A stretch of DNA of 64,000 nt from Empedobacter tilapiae (GTDB lineage: Bacteria > Bacteroidota > Bacteroidia > Flavobacteriales > Weeksellaceae), in the NCBI RefSeq assembly GCF_004785645.1, contig NZ_SRPE01000007.1:62001-126000 (forward strand). The letters are read 5' to 3'. The number at the start of each line of letters is the position of its first letter. Position 1 is the stretch's first letter. The notes under the pieces are model-generated. The model ran no database searches. It was given only the letters and a program-made list of their open reading frames with translations, and had not been told where the DNA came from. The translations under genes and the position numbers were made by a program. This document shows, piece after piece, positions 6,583-15,651 of the stretch.

Positions 6583-8925
6583 ATGGAAGAAAATTATTTA
6601 GAAAAACTAAACGAACCACAGCGATTAGCTGTAGAAGCAACTGAAGGTCCTGTAATGGTTATTGCTGGTGCTGGTTCTGGGAAAACAAGAGTTTTAACCT
6701 ATCGAATTGCACATTTGTTAAATAAAGGAGTTGATGCTTTCAATATATTATCCTTAACATTTACCAACAAAGCTGCCCGAGAAATGAAAGAACGTATTGG
6801 ACATGTAGTTGGCGAAGCGAATGCAAAAGCGCTTTGGATGGGAACATTCCATTCTGTTTTTGCGCGTATTCTCCGTGTTGAAGCACCACTTTTAGGTTAT
6901 CCATCAGATTTTACAATTTATGATCAACAAGATGCTGTTTCGGTAATGACAAAAATTATTAACGAAATGCATTTGGACAAAGATATTTACAAAGCAAAAC
7001 AAGTTTTGGGAAGAATTTCTCAATACAAAAATAACTTGATTACAGTTAGAGCTTATCATAACAATCAAGCATTGATTGAAGCAGATAATGAAGCAATGCG
7101 ACCTCGAATGGGTGATATTTATAGAGCTTACGTAGATCGTTGTTTCAAATCTGGCGCAATGGATTTTGATGATTTATTGTTACGTACCAACGAAATTTTG
7201 ACGCGTTTTCCTGAGGTTTTAGCAAAATATCAAGAACGTTTCAAATACATTATGGTAGATGAGTACCAAGATACCAATCATTCTCAATATTTGATTGTAA
7301 AAGCATTAGCCTCTCGTTACGAAAACCTTTGTGTAGTTGGTGATGATGCACAATCTATCTATGCATTCCGTGGAGCAAATATTCGAAATATTTTATCATT
7401 CAAATCAGATTATCCTGACGCGAAATTGTATCCATTGGAACAAAATTATCGTTCGACGCAAATGATTGTGGAAGCAGCGAATCAGATTATCAAACAGAAT
7501 CAAGATCAATTAGAAAAAAATGTTTGGACAGCGAATGAAACTGGTGAAAAAATAGCCATTTATCGTGGACTTTCTGATGCTGATGAAGCGCGCTATATTG
7601 CTACGCAAATTTGGGAAAGACAGATCAATGAACATCTTCAACCAAAAGATTTTGCTATTCTTTATCGCACAAATGCGCAATCTCGTGCGTTAGAAGAAGC
7701 CTTGAGAAAAAGAGGAATTCAGTACCGAGTTTATGGTGGAACCTCTTTCTATCAGCGCAAAGAGATTAAGGATATGGTTGGCTATATGCGATTATTGATT
7801 AATCAAAATGATGAAGAAGCTTTATTACGAACAATCAATTACCCGGCACGTGGAATTGGTCAAACGACTATTTCAAAACTTTTGGTTGCGGCAGATCAAC
7901 ATCAAATTAGTTTATTTTCTTTGATTGAAAATATTGCAATGTATGCGCCAACAATTGGTATAAATGCAGGAACAGCAAACAAACTGAATGATTTTGTATT
8001 GATGATTAAGCGTTTCCAAGTGATGTTAAAATCGCATGACGTGTACGAAGTAACGATGGAAATGGCGAAAACAACTCAATTGTTAAACGCATTAAAAGAA
8101 GATTCTACACCAGAAGGTGTTTCTCGTTTAGAAAACGTTCAAGAATTGTTAAACTCGATTCAAGGTTATGTAGAAGAACAACAACAATTAGACGAAGGAG
8201 ATGCTTCTTTAGGTGGTTTCTTAGAAAATATTGCTTTGGCAACTGATGCGGATAACGAAGAAGATGACGATAACAAAGTCAATTTGATGACCGTTCACTT
8301 AGCAAAAGGTTTAGAATTCCCTGTTGTATTTATTGCAGGTTTAGAAGAAAATCTTTTCCCTTCTATGATGAGCGTTAACACACGAGCTGAATTAGAAGAA
8401 GAGCGTCGTTTATTTTATGTTGCCTTGACGCGAGCTGAGAAAGTGGCTTATATGACCTACTCTGTTTCACGTTTTCGCTGGGGAAAAATTATCGATTGCG
8501 AACCTTCTCGTTTCTTAGAAGAAATTGATGGCAGTTTCTTGGATTGGAAAAATCTGAATATTTCTGTTAGAGCTTCAAACAATAGTGGTTTATCTGCTGA
8601 TTTATTTGGAGATGAACCTACTCCACAACAATATCAACAACGGGAAAAATCGGTTGCAAGACCTAATCCAAGAGCTCGTATAGAACCTGCTCAGCCAAGG
8701 TCAAATTTCAAACCAATTAATCAAACAAAAAGTAGCACTTCATCAACAGCAAATACACAAGGTTTACAAGTTGGTCAAGTTGTCGTTCATGATCGTTTTG
8801 GGCGCGGAGTTGTAAAAGATTTACAAGGAGAACCGTCGGATATGAAAGCAATTATTCATTTTGATAATGCTGGTGAAAAGAAATTATTATTAAATTTTGC
8901 GAAACTAAAAATCATTCGATCATAA
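6583..8925 (+). CDS. pcrA: ATP-dependent DNA helicase, PcrA/UvrD type (superfamily 1)
   Basis: A 780-residue 3'-5' helicase when started at the ATG at 6583; the TTG at 6574 lies inside the promoter box. Motifs in order: Q-motif LNEPQRLAV, Walker A AGAGSGKTRV, Walker B VDEYQDTN, motif III GDDAQSIYAFRGA, motif IV LEQNYRST, motif V VNLMTVHLAKGLEFPVV and motif VI RRLFYVALTRA. The C-terminus has a low-complexity linker (about 660-720) and then GQVVVHDRFGRGVVKDLQG, the Tudor-like domain by which PcrA contacts RNA polymerase. It acts in nucleotide excision repair, clearing of RecA filaments and transcription-repair coupling. It is transcribed alone, from a promoter placed directly at the start codon, and followed by a strong terminator. 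Confidence 0.93.
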   Translation: MEENYLEKLNEPQRLAVEATEGPVMVIAGAGSGKTRVLTYRIAHLLNKGVDAFNILSLTFTNKAAREMKERIGHVVGEANAKALWMGTFHSVFARILRVEAPLLGYPSDFTIYDQQDAVSVMTKIINEMHLDKDIYKAKQVLGRISQYKNNLITVRAYHNNQALIEADNEAMRPRMGDIYRAYVDRCFKSGAMDFDDLLLRTNEILTRFPEVLAKYQERFKYIMVDEYQDTNHSQYLIVKALASRYENLCVVGDDAQSIYAFRGANIRNILSFKSDYPDAKLYPLEQNYRSTQMIVEAANQIIKQNQDQLEKNVWTANETGEKIAIYRGLSDADEARYIATQIWERQINEHLQPKDFAILYRTNAQSRALEEALRKRGIQYRVYGGTSFYQRKEIKDMVGYMRLLINQNDEEALLRTINYPARGIGQTTISKLLVAADQHQISLFSLIENIAMYAPTIGINAGTANKLNDFVLMIKRFQVMLKSHDVYEVTMEMAKTTQLLNALKEDSTPEGVSRLENVQELLNSIQGYVEEQQQLDEGDASLGGFLENIALATDADNEEDDDNKVNLMTVHLAKGLEFPVVFIAGLEENLFPSMMSVNTRAELEEERRLFYVALTRAEKVAYMTYSVSRFRWGKIIDCEPSRFLEEIDGSFLDWKNLNISVRASNNSGLSADLFGDEPTPQQYQQREKSVARPNPRARIEPAQPRSNFKPINQTKSSTSSTANTQGLQVGQVVVHDRFGRGVVKDLQGEPSDMKAIIHFDNAGEKKLLLNFAKLKIIRS

Positions 8926-8929
8926 AAAT

Positions 8930-8973
8930 AAAACAGAAGAATGTTACAATTATTTGTAACATTCTTCTGTTTT
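8930..8973. terminator. Strong terminator after the helicase gene
   Basis: Perfect 20-bp stem (8930-8949 and 8954-8973), loop TTAT, ending in TTTT. Confidence 0.75.
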
Positions 8974-9162
8974 ATTTTCAACTATTTAAATACTAAAATA
9001 TAAACCTAAACTTTAATCATTAGTTAATAAATCCTTTAAAGTATTAAGTATAAATTGTTCAAATCTTTTGTTAAAAAAAAGAAATAATAAATATCATATA
9101 TTAAGATTTTTTTAGCATTTTAGCACCACAAATAAACACAAGAACAAAAATTTTATACTAAA

Positions 9163-10626
9163 ATGGATGATATCATCAATCTCGTAAGTAGCTACGTCTG
9201 GTCATATGCTTTAATTGGACTTTGCGCTTTAACAGGAATTTACTTCTCTATTCGCACCGGATTTCTACAAATCGTTTATATCAAAGACATGGTTCGTTTG
9301 CTATTTAGTGGCGAAAAATCAGATAAAGGAATTACTCCTTTTCAAGCCTTTTCTTTAGCTATTTCAGGTCGTGTAGGAACAGGAAATATTGTTGGAGTTG
9401 CTACCGCAATTGCTATGGGAGGACCAGGAGCAGTCTTTTGGATGTGGTTTATCGCATTCTTAGGAAGTGCATCTGCATTCATAGAATCTGCTTTAGGACA
9501 AGTCTACAAACAAGAGATAGATGGAGAGTATCGTGGAGGACCATCCTATTACATCGAAAAAGGTTTAGGGATTAAATGGTACGCAGTTTTATTTGCAATC
9601 ATTACAATTATGAGTTGTGGATTATTATTACCAGGCGTTCAGTCGAATAGTATTTCATCTGCTTTGAATAATGCGTTTGATATTCCAGTTTATGACTTTA
9701 TTGGAATTCCAATCAACATTGTAGGATTTGTCATTATTGGATTATTAGCCTTGATTATTTTTGGAGGTGTAAAACGTTTAGGACAAGCTTCTGAATATAT
9801 CGTTCCATTTATGGCAGGCGCTTATATTTTGATGGCAATCATTATTATTGGAATGAATGTTCATCAAATACCATCTGTCTTAAGATTAATATTTTCGTCA
9901 GCATTCAATCAAGAATCTCTTTATAGTGGAGTTTTTGGATCTGCAATTGCTTGGGGAATAAAACGTGGAATTTATTCTAACGAAGCTGGTCAAGGAACTG
10001 CTCCTCACGCGGCGGCGGCTGCAGAAGTGAACCATCCTGCACAACAAGGTTTGGTACAAGCTTTTTCTGTTTATATCGATACATTATTTGTATGTACAGC
10101 AACTGCTTTTATGATTTTATTTACAGGAAAATACAATGTGAATCATCCAGAGAAAGCGGGAAGTTTCATTACTCAAAATCTTCCTGACGTAGATTATACA
10201 GGTTTTACGCAAGCAGCTGTTTCAAGTCATTTTCCTTCATTTGGGAATAGTTTTGTCGCTATCGCTCTGTTTTTCTTTGCGTTTACAACAATTATGGCAT
10301 ATTATTACTATGCTGAAACAAATATCACATACATTTTCAAGAAAGGAAATAGAAAAGTATATGTTTGGATTTTGAGAGTTTGTTTTTTAGGTGCTACTTA
10401 TTATGGAACAATTAAAACTGCTGAAACTGCTTGGGCAATTGGTGATATTGGTGTTGGTCTGATGGCTTGGGTAAATGTTATCGCTATTTTATTATTAAGC
10501 GGAGTTGGGCTTAAAGTCTGGAAAGATTATAAAGACAAACGTAAAAAAGGAATTAAAAACCCTGATTTCAATCCAATTGAAATTGGAATTAAAAATGCAA
10601 CTTTCTGGGAAAATAAGAATAATTAA
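9163..10626 (+). CDS. Alanine/glycine:cation symporter family protein (AGCS)
   Basis: A 487-residue inner-membrane transporter with about 10-11 hydrophobic helices. The family signature GRVGTGNIVGVATAIAMGGPG lies near residues 70-90, and KRGIYSNEAGQGTAPHAAAAA near 268-288 is the second conserved AGCS block. The family takes up alanine or glycine together with Na+ or H+. The C-terminal tail is charged and cytoplasmic. Transcribed alone; I saw no exact TAnnTTTG box in the 230 bases upstream. The terminator is shared with the convergent mdaB gene. Family assignment is firm, the exact substrate is not. Confidence 0.9.
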   Translation: MDDIINLVSSYVWSYALIGLCALTGIYFSIRTGFLQIVYIKDMVRLLFSGEKSDKGITPFQAFSLAISGRVGTGNIVGVATAIAMGGPGAVFWMWFIAFLGSASAFIESALGQVYKQEIDGEYRGGPSYYIEKGLGIKWYAVLFAIITIMSCGLLLPGVQSNSISSALNNAFDIPVYDFIGIPINIVGFVIIGLLALIIFGGVKRLGQASEYIVPFMAGAYILMAIIIIGMNVHQIPSVLRLIFSSAFNQESLYSGVFGSAIAWGIKRGIYSNEAGQGTAPHAAAAAEVNHPAQQGLVQAFSVYIDTLFVCTATAFMILFTGKYNVNHPEKAGSFITQNLPDVDYTGFTQAAVSSHFPSFGNSFVAIALFFFAFTTIMAYYYYAETNITYIFKKGNRKVYVWILRVCFLGATYYGTIKTAETAWAIGDIGVGLMAWVNVIAILLLSGVGLKVWKDYKDKRKKGIKNPDFNPIEIGIKNATFWENKNN

Positions 10627-10658
10627 AAAAAGGTGTCTCTTTTGAGACACCTTTTTTT
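10625..10658. terminator. Bidirectional terminator
   Basis: 15-bp stem with GC core GGTGTCTC (10632-10639) and GAGACACC (10644-10651), loop TTTT, flanked by seven A and seven T. Convergent genes on both sides. Confidence 0.85.
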
Positions 10659-10666
10659 AATTATTC

Positions 10667-11263
10667 TTATTCACTAAATACCTTTATTAAATATTCTTTA
10701 TATATTGTTTCGTAATTATTGATTCGTTCTTTTGTCGCATTCTTTTCTAAATCATGAAAGTGAAAGCCATCAACTTTTTTCATTCCTGTGAATTGATTCA
10801 TTTTATGAAAACCAAATAAAACACCTTCATCTACAGAATGTTTATCAAAAAATTCTCCTTCCATTGTAAAAGCTGTTTCTGGCGCATTCCAAGTTGTGTT
10901 TACCATATACTTTTTTTTCTGCATCAATCCTCCTGTTCCATAATTTATTTCTGGGTTTTTATGTGAGCGTCCATCATTTTTATAAATTCCATTATTATGT
11001 CCAGCAGTAAAAACTTCATCTATATAATACTTTAATCGGTTTGGAACCTGAAACCACCAAATTGGAAAATGATAAATGATAAAATCTGCCCATTTAAAGT
11101 TTTCTACTTCATCAAGAGGATTAAATTCATTGTTAATATTTGTCATTCGAAAATCATAACCTTTTTCTTTCAAAAAAACTATTATCCAATTATTTAATGT
11201 ATTATTAAATGCACCTCCTGAATGAGCGAATTTTTGTCCTCCATTGATAATGAAAATATTCAT
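10667..11263 (-). CDS. mdaB: NADPH:quinone reductase, MdaB-type flavodoxin-fold protein
   Basis: A 198-residue flavodoxin-like oxidoreductase that closely follows MdaB. It opens with MNIFIINGGQKFAHSGGAFN, continues with DFIIYHFPIWWFQVP near residues 61-75 (FMN-binding and active-site loop), and has YGTGGLMQKKKYMVNTTW near 108-125. MdaB reduces quinones by two electrons with NADPH, limiting radical formation under oxidative or drug stress, in the cytoplasm. The next genes, divergent, are a ParB-fold protein and a LysR regulator; LysR genes beside quinone reductases often control them, so that link is a reasonable inference. Confidence 0.88.
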   Translation of the reverse strand: MNIFIINGGQKFAHSGGAFNNTLNNWIIVFLKEKGYDFRMTNINNEFNPLDEVENFKWADFIIYHFPIWWFQVPNRLKYYIDEVFTAGHNNGIYKNDGRSHKNPEINYGTGGLMQKKKYMVNTTWNAPETAFTMEGEFFDKHSVDEGVLFGFHKMNQFTGMKKVDGFHFHDLEKNATKERINNYETIYKEYLIKVFSE

Positions 11264-11333
11264 ATTTATTATTTTTATTATTGATAGTGCAAATTTCTAT
11301 CATAATATTAAATTATAAAAATAATTTAAATTG

Positions 11334-11341
11334 TATATTTG
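11334..11341 (+). promoter_or_regulatory. -7 promoter box (TATATTTG)
   Basis: Exact TAnnTTTG match 18 bases before the ATG at 11360. It contains the TTG at 11339, which is therefore not the start. Confidence 0.6.
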
Positions 11342-11359
11342 TATCATAATAATTATAGA

Positions 11360-11740
11360 ATGAGAAAACAATATCATTTTCGAACAATTAAAAATCAACT
11401 CTGTGCTTGGGATGTTGATAAACTAATTTTACTTACACAAAATATTAAACCTAAAAATGTCAATCTAGATAATATTCGTGAATTAGATGAATCATATTGG
11501 TATAATAATATAGAAGATATTCCAACTTGTCGTTCTATTTCTGAACATATAAAATTAGTAAATGAGGCTGACCTTTACTATCCTATTATTATTTGTCCTG
11601 AAGGAAAATTAATGGACGGGATGCATCGTGTAGTAAAAGCATATCTGACTGGACTAACATCTATTAAAGCCTATCAGTTTGATCATATTCCATTACCAGA
11701 TTATATAGGAATAAATCCTGATGATTTACCATATGATTAA
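11360..11740 (+). CDS. ParB/sulfiredoxin-fold protein of unknown function
   Basis: A 126-residue protein when started at the ATG at 11360 (MRKQYHFRTIK); the upstream TTG lies inside the promoter box. The segment YYPIIICPEGKLMDGMHRVVK resembles the ParB-like fold, where a G-x-M/R-DG-x-HR motif binds nucleotide or phosphoryl groups. The DGMHR core is intact. There is no HTH domain, so it is not a chromosome-partitioning ParB. Similar short proteins occur alone in many bacteria without a defined role. It ends 16 bases before the LysR gene and is probably co-transcribed with it, facing mdaB. The function is unknown; the fold is inferred from the motif. Confidence 0.65.
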   Translation: MRKQYHFRTIKNQLCAWDVDKLILLTQNIKPKNVNLDNIRELDESYWYNNIEDIPTCRSISEHIKLVNEADLYYPIIICPEGKLMDGMHRVVKAYLTGLTSIKAYQFDHIPLPDYIGINPDDLPYD

Positions 11741-11756
11741 CTAAAAAAATAGAATA

Positions 11757-12659
11757 ATGCATTGGAATTTAGAATGGCTGAGAACTTTTAAAGCAATATA
11801 TGAAACGGGAACTTTATCTGCAGCAGCACAAGAATTATTTATTTCTCAACCTGGTGTTAGTCTTCATCTTAATTCTTTAGAAGCATACACAGGAACTAAA
11901 TTATTTGATCGTTTAGCACGGAAGATGGTACCAACAGAGAAAGGAAAAATTTTTTACAATTATATAATTGATCCTTTAAAAAAATTAGAAAATGGTGAAC
12001 AACATTTCCATAAAAGATCACAAAATGAACGTATAACGATAAGTGTAGGAATGTGTTTTGAAACTTTTCAGTATACTTTAGAAGAACATATTGCAGAACT
12101 ACCATTTAATTTAATCATAAAATTTGGGGAATATCCTCAAATGCAACATGATTTAGATAATGGATTATTAGATTTAATTATCACACCAAAAAAAGGAACA
12201 CAACAAAATATTTTGTATGAATCTTTTTCCAAAGAACGAATTGTCCTAATTGCAGGAAATAAAACAGATACTTCTGAAATAGAACAATTAATAGACACTT
12301 CTGAAATAAAACAAGTTGCAGATTTATTAAAACAACAATTATGGTATAGTACAGCTGCTGATATGACTCACTTACGTGATTTTTGGACTAACAATTTTGG
12401 CGAACACCCTGATTTTAGTCCTAATTATATTGTACCAAATATTAGTTCTATTATTAGATGTTTAAGTGATAATTCAGGGTTTTCGATTGTTCCTGATTTT
12501 TTATGTTCAGATGCTTTAATTAACAATAAAATTAAAATTGTTTGGAAAGGGTTAAATCCTGTTGAAAATACGCTTTATTTTGGAACAAGAAAAAAAACAA
12601 TGTATCAACAAGAAATTAATCAATTAGAAAATTTATTGAAAGAGAAGTGGGAAAATTAA
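11757..12659 (+). CDS. LysR-family transcriptional regulator
   Basis: A 300-residue LTTR. The N-terminal winged HTH contains GTLSAAAQELFISQPGVSLH near residues 17-36 and the wing GTKLFDRLARK. A substrate-binding domain runs from about residue 90 to the end and is fairly divergent. It follows the ParB-fold gene by 16 bases. Because mdaB is divergent upstream, control of mdaB or of the ParB-fold gene by this regulator is plausible; no clear T-N11-A site was identified. The effector is unknown. Confidence 0.88.
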   Translation: MHWNLEWLRTFKAIYETGTLSAAAQELFISQPGVSLHLNSLEAYTGTKLFDRLARKMVPTEKGKIFYNYIIDPLKKLENGEQHFHKRSQNERITISVGMCFETFQYTLEEHIAELPFNLIIKFGEYPQMQHDLDNGLLDLIITPKKGTQQNILYESFSKERIVLIAGNKTDTSEIEQLIDTSEIKQVADLLKQQLWYSTAADMTHLRDFWTNNFGEHPDFSPNYIVPNISSIIRCLSDNSGFSIVPDFLCSDALINNKIKIVWKGLNPVENTLYFGTRKKTMYQQEINQLENLLKEKWEN

Positions 12660-12736
12660 TCTTATAAACTAATTTTAAAATTATATAATACTTTATATCC
12701 TCAATCTTTGGAAATTTGCCTTATAAAATTACTGTT

Positions 12737-15139
12737 ATGAATTTACAAACACTTAATATTCCTATACTTAATTTAGATTCTGAGCAACAAGTTTCTAAAT
12801 TAAATCAATTAATTTCAGAAGTTGAAAACTTAGATAGTTTTTTAGTTGATTTAAAAAATAAAACAGTGACACTTACAGCAAAAAAAATACCTAAAGTTGC
12901 TGGAAAAGTTTATGAAATTTTAAAACAAAATAATTTTAAAATTGATTCAGTAGAAAAGTCATATCCTGTTCTTAATATGACTTGTGCTTCTTGTGCAAGC
13001 AGCTCACAAGCAAATCTAAAACGTCAACCTGGTGTAGTAAATGCAGAAGTTAATTATGGAAATGGAATGGGAAAAATTGAGTACATCCCTACTCTAATTT
13101 CTCCAGAAAATTTAAAAAATGCTTTAATAGAAGTTGGCTATGATTTGGTTATTAATGAGTCTAAAAATCAAGATGAAGAAATAGAACAGCTACATGAAGA
13201 AAAGTATAAATCTCTTAAAAATAAAGTTATTTGGGCGTTAATCTTTGGCTCTCCTCTATTTATTATCGGAATGTTTTTTATGAATATGCCTTACGGAAAT
13301 TATATTATGTGGGCACTTTCTACTCCTATTTTATTCATTTTTGGAAAACAATTTTTTATTGGAGCTTGGAAGCAACTTAAAAATAAATCTGCTAATATGG
13401 ACACCTTGGTTGCTCTGAGTACAGGTGTAGCTTATATTTTTAGTGTTTTCAATACATTGTTTCCTGAGTATTGGCACAGTAAAGGTTTGCATTCACATCC
13501 ATATTTCGAAGCTGCAGGATTAATAATCGTTTTTATATTGATTGGTAAATTAATGGAAGAACGTGCGAAAGGAAATACCTCAGAAGCGATAAAAAAACTC
13601 ATAGGATTACAACCTAATACCGTTTTAGTTGTGAAAGAAGGAAACCAGCTTGAGGTAAAAATTGAAGATGTTCAAATTGGAGATTTAATTTTAGCAAAAC
13701 CTGGAGATAAAATTGCAGTTGACGGAATTATTGTTTCGGGTGAATCTTTTATCGATGAAAGTTCATTAACAGGAGAACCTATCCCAGTCGAGAAAGGGAT
13801 TGATGCGAATGTTTTTTCTGGTACTTTAAACCAAAACTCACCTATTCAATATAAAGCCTTGAAAGTTGGGAATGATACACTTTTAGCTCAAATTATTCAA
13901 TCAGTTAAAAATGCACAAGGAAGTAAAGCGCCAGTTCAACAATTAGTAGACAAAATTGCAGGAATTTTTGTTCCTATTGTGATAATTATTGCTATTTTAA
14001 CATTTATTACGTGGTTAATTTTAGGCCAAGAAAATGCTTTTACAATGGCACTTCTATCAATGATTACTGTACTTGTTATTGCTTGTCCTTGTGCACTTGG
14101 ATTAGCAACACCTACTGCAATTATGGTTGGAATGGGAAAAGGTGCTGAACAAGGAATTCTAATCAAAAATGCCGAAAGTTTAGAATTAGCAAAGAAAATT
14201 GATACAATTATTTTAGATAAAACAGGAACAATTACAGAAGGCAAACCGAAAGTTCAAGAATTAACTTGGTTTGATGATTCTGCTAAAAATGTGCTTTACA
14301 CAATTGAAAGTAATTCTCAACATCCTTTAGCAAAAGCAATTACAGAACACATTGGTAAACAAGATATTTTACTTGAACTAAAAATTGAAGATGTATCTGG
14401 AAAAGGATTAAAAGCTAGTGTTTTAGATAAAATTTATTATGTTGGAAAAACAAGTTGGATAGCTGAATTGAATATTCAAATAGATGAAAAAGTAGAACAA
14501 GCAATTCAAGATTTTTCAACCAAAAATTATACAACTTCTTTCTTTGGAGATGATGAAAAAGTTCTAGGATTAATTGGAATTTCGGATGAAATAAAAGCAA
14601 CTTCTGTTGAAGCTATTAAAGCTTTTCATGAAAAAGGAATTGAAGTTTGGATGGTAACTGGTGACAACGAATTCTCAGCAAATGCGATTGCAAAACAAGT
14701 CGGAATTGATCAAGTTGTCGCAAATGCCTTACCAAATGATAAAATGAATATCATAAAAGATTTACAACAAAAAGGTAAAGTTGTCGCGATGGTTGGTGAT
14801 GGAATTAATGACAGTGCGGCATTGGCTCAAGCTGATGTTTCGATTGCAATGGGAAATGGTTCTGATATTGCGATTGATGTGGCAGAAGTTACGTTGATAG
14901 GTGGAGATTTAACTAAAATCGATCATGCAATTAATTTATCGACACAAACAGTCAAAACAATTCATCAAAATTTATTTTGGGCATTTATTTATAATGTAAT
15001 TGGAATTCCAATCGCTGCTGGAATGCTTTATCCAATTAACGGATTTTTATTAGATCCTATGGTCGCTGGTGCTGCAATGGCTTTGAGTAGCGTAAGTGTT
15101 GTAACAAATAGTTTATTGTTAAAGTATAAAAAGATTTAG
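12737..15139 (+). CDS. copA: Cu(+)-translocating P1B-type ATPase
   Basis: An 800-residue heavy-metal ATPase when started at the ATG at 12737; the longer frame uses a TTG at 12716. It has an N-terminal HMA-like domain without its CxxC, then a second HMA domain with MTCASC (C83 and C86). Next come the membrane region, the actuator loop SLTGEP, the metal-site CPC at 450-452, the phosphorylation motif DKTGT at 494-498, an HPLAKAI motif, and GDGINDSAAL. The late helices carry YN (YNVIGIPIAAGML) and MALSSVSVV, which with CPC are the signature of Cu+ export (P1B-1). The protein pumps cytosolic Cu+ across the inner membrane. No cueR or copZ gene is adjacent, so the controlling regulator is not visible. 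Confidence 0.92.
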   Translation: MNLQTLNIPILNLDSEQQVSKLNQLISEVENLDSFLVDLKNKTVTLTAKKIPKVAGKVYEILKQNNFKIDSVEKSYPVLNMTCASCASSSQANLKRQPGVVNAEVNYGNGMGKIEYIPTLISPENLKNALIEVGYDLVINESKNQDEEIEQLHEEKYKSLKNKVIWALIFGSPLFIIGMFFMNMPYGNYIMWALSTPILFIFGKQFFIGAWKQLKNKSANMDTLVALSTGVAYIFSVFNTLFPEYWHSKGLHSHPYFEAAGLIIVFILIGKLMEERAKGNTSEAIKKLIGLQPNTVLVVKEGNQLEVKIEDVQIGDLILAKPGDKIAVDGIIVSGESFIDESSLTGEPIPVEKGIDANVFSGTLNQNSPIQYKALKVGNDTLLAQIIQSVKNAQGSKAPVQQLVDKIAGIFVPIVIIIAILTFITWLILGQENAFTMALLSMITVLVIACPCALGLATPTAIMVGMGKGAEQGILIKNAESLELAKKIDTIILDKTGTITEGKPKVQELTWFDDSAKNVLYTIESNSQHPLAKAITEHIGKQDILLELKIEDVSGKGLKASVLDKIYYVGKTSWIAELNIQIDEKVEQAIQDFSTKNYTTSFFGDDEKVLGLIGISDEIKATSVEAIKAFHEKGIEVWMVTGDNEFSANAIAKQVGIDQVVANALPNDKMNIIKDLQQKGKVVAMVGDGINDSAALAQADVSIAMGNGSDIAIDVAEVTLIGGDLTKIDHAINLSTQTVKTIHQNLFWAFIYNVIGIPIAAGMLYPINGFLLDPMVAGAAMALSSVSVVTNSLLLKYKKI

Positions 15140-15158
15140 AAATTTCTAAAATATCCAC

Positions 15159-15192
15159 AAAAAAATCGACTAAATATTTAGCCGATTTTTTT
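15159..15192. terminator. Bidirectional terminator, stronger for the minus strand
   Basis: 15-bp inverted repeat centred at 15175/15176 (TCGACTAAAT/ATTTAGCCGA) with A and T tracts. Its single mismatch is A-C in plus-strand RNA but a G-U wobble in minus-strand RNA, favouring the RES toxin transcript. Confidence 0.65.
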
Positions 15193-15196
15193 TGCC

Positions 15197-15649
15197 TCAT
15201 AACAAACGATCATCCCAATTATAATCTTCTAATTCTTTGATTTTAACCTTCGAAGAAAAATCAGAATGTTTGGTATTTATTAAATAATTATATTCTTTCG
15301 GAATGATTGATGATGGAACTTTCATTACCAAATATTTAAAATCTTGATACCAAGTAGAACCAATTTCTTGTAACTCGGGATAAGCCTCTACAGATTGCCA
15401 ATTTTTAGGTAATTTAGATTTTTTAATTTCATAAATTTCATCTTCTTCACAATTAATTTCTATCACTAATAATTTGTATGAATTATCAATGTTAATAGAA
15501 CTTCGATGTACCACCAATTCTAAAGTTGAGAGCGCACGAGAACTTCCTGTATAAATAATAAATTCATCATTTTTATTCCATCTGTTGGCAACTCCAGAAG
15601 CTTGTAATGATTTTGTGTATTTAGCCTTACGTATATTGTAAACAAACAT
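15197..15649 (-). CDS. RES-domain toxin of a type II toxin-antitoxin pair
   Basis: A 150-residue protein matching the RES family (conserved Arg, Glu, Ser). The block ANRWNKNDEFIIYTGSSRAL contains the catalytic Arg and Tyr, and LSTLELVVH has the conserved Glu. The C-terminal GSTWYQDFKYLVMKVPSSII and EYNYLINTKHSDF are the usual G-x-x-W, VPS and N-x-LIN-x-H-x-DF motifs. Characterised RES toxins deplete cellular NAD+ by ADP-ribosyltransferase-like chemistry and halt growth. It follows its antitoxin gene by two bases on the same strand, the canonical order. All key residues appear intact, so the toxin is probably active. Confidence 0.88.
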   Translation of the reverse strand: MFVYNIRKAKYTKSLQASGVANRWNKNDEFIIYTGSSRALSTLELVVHRSSINIDNSYKLLVIEINCEEDEIYEIKKSKLPKNWQSVEAYPELQEIGSTWYQDFKYLVMKVPSSIIPKEYNYLINTKHSDFSSKVKIKELEDYNWDDRLL

Positions 15650-15651
15650 TT

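Noticed and set aside
13936-14244. 102-codon ORF on the minus strand inside copA
   Set aside because: Antisense of the CPC and DKTGT region; it exists because that codon region is strongly constrained.
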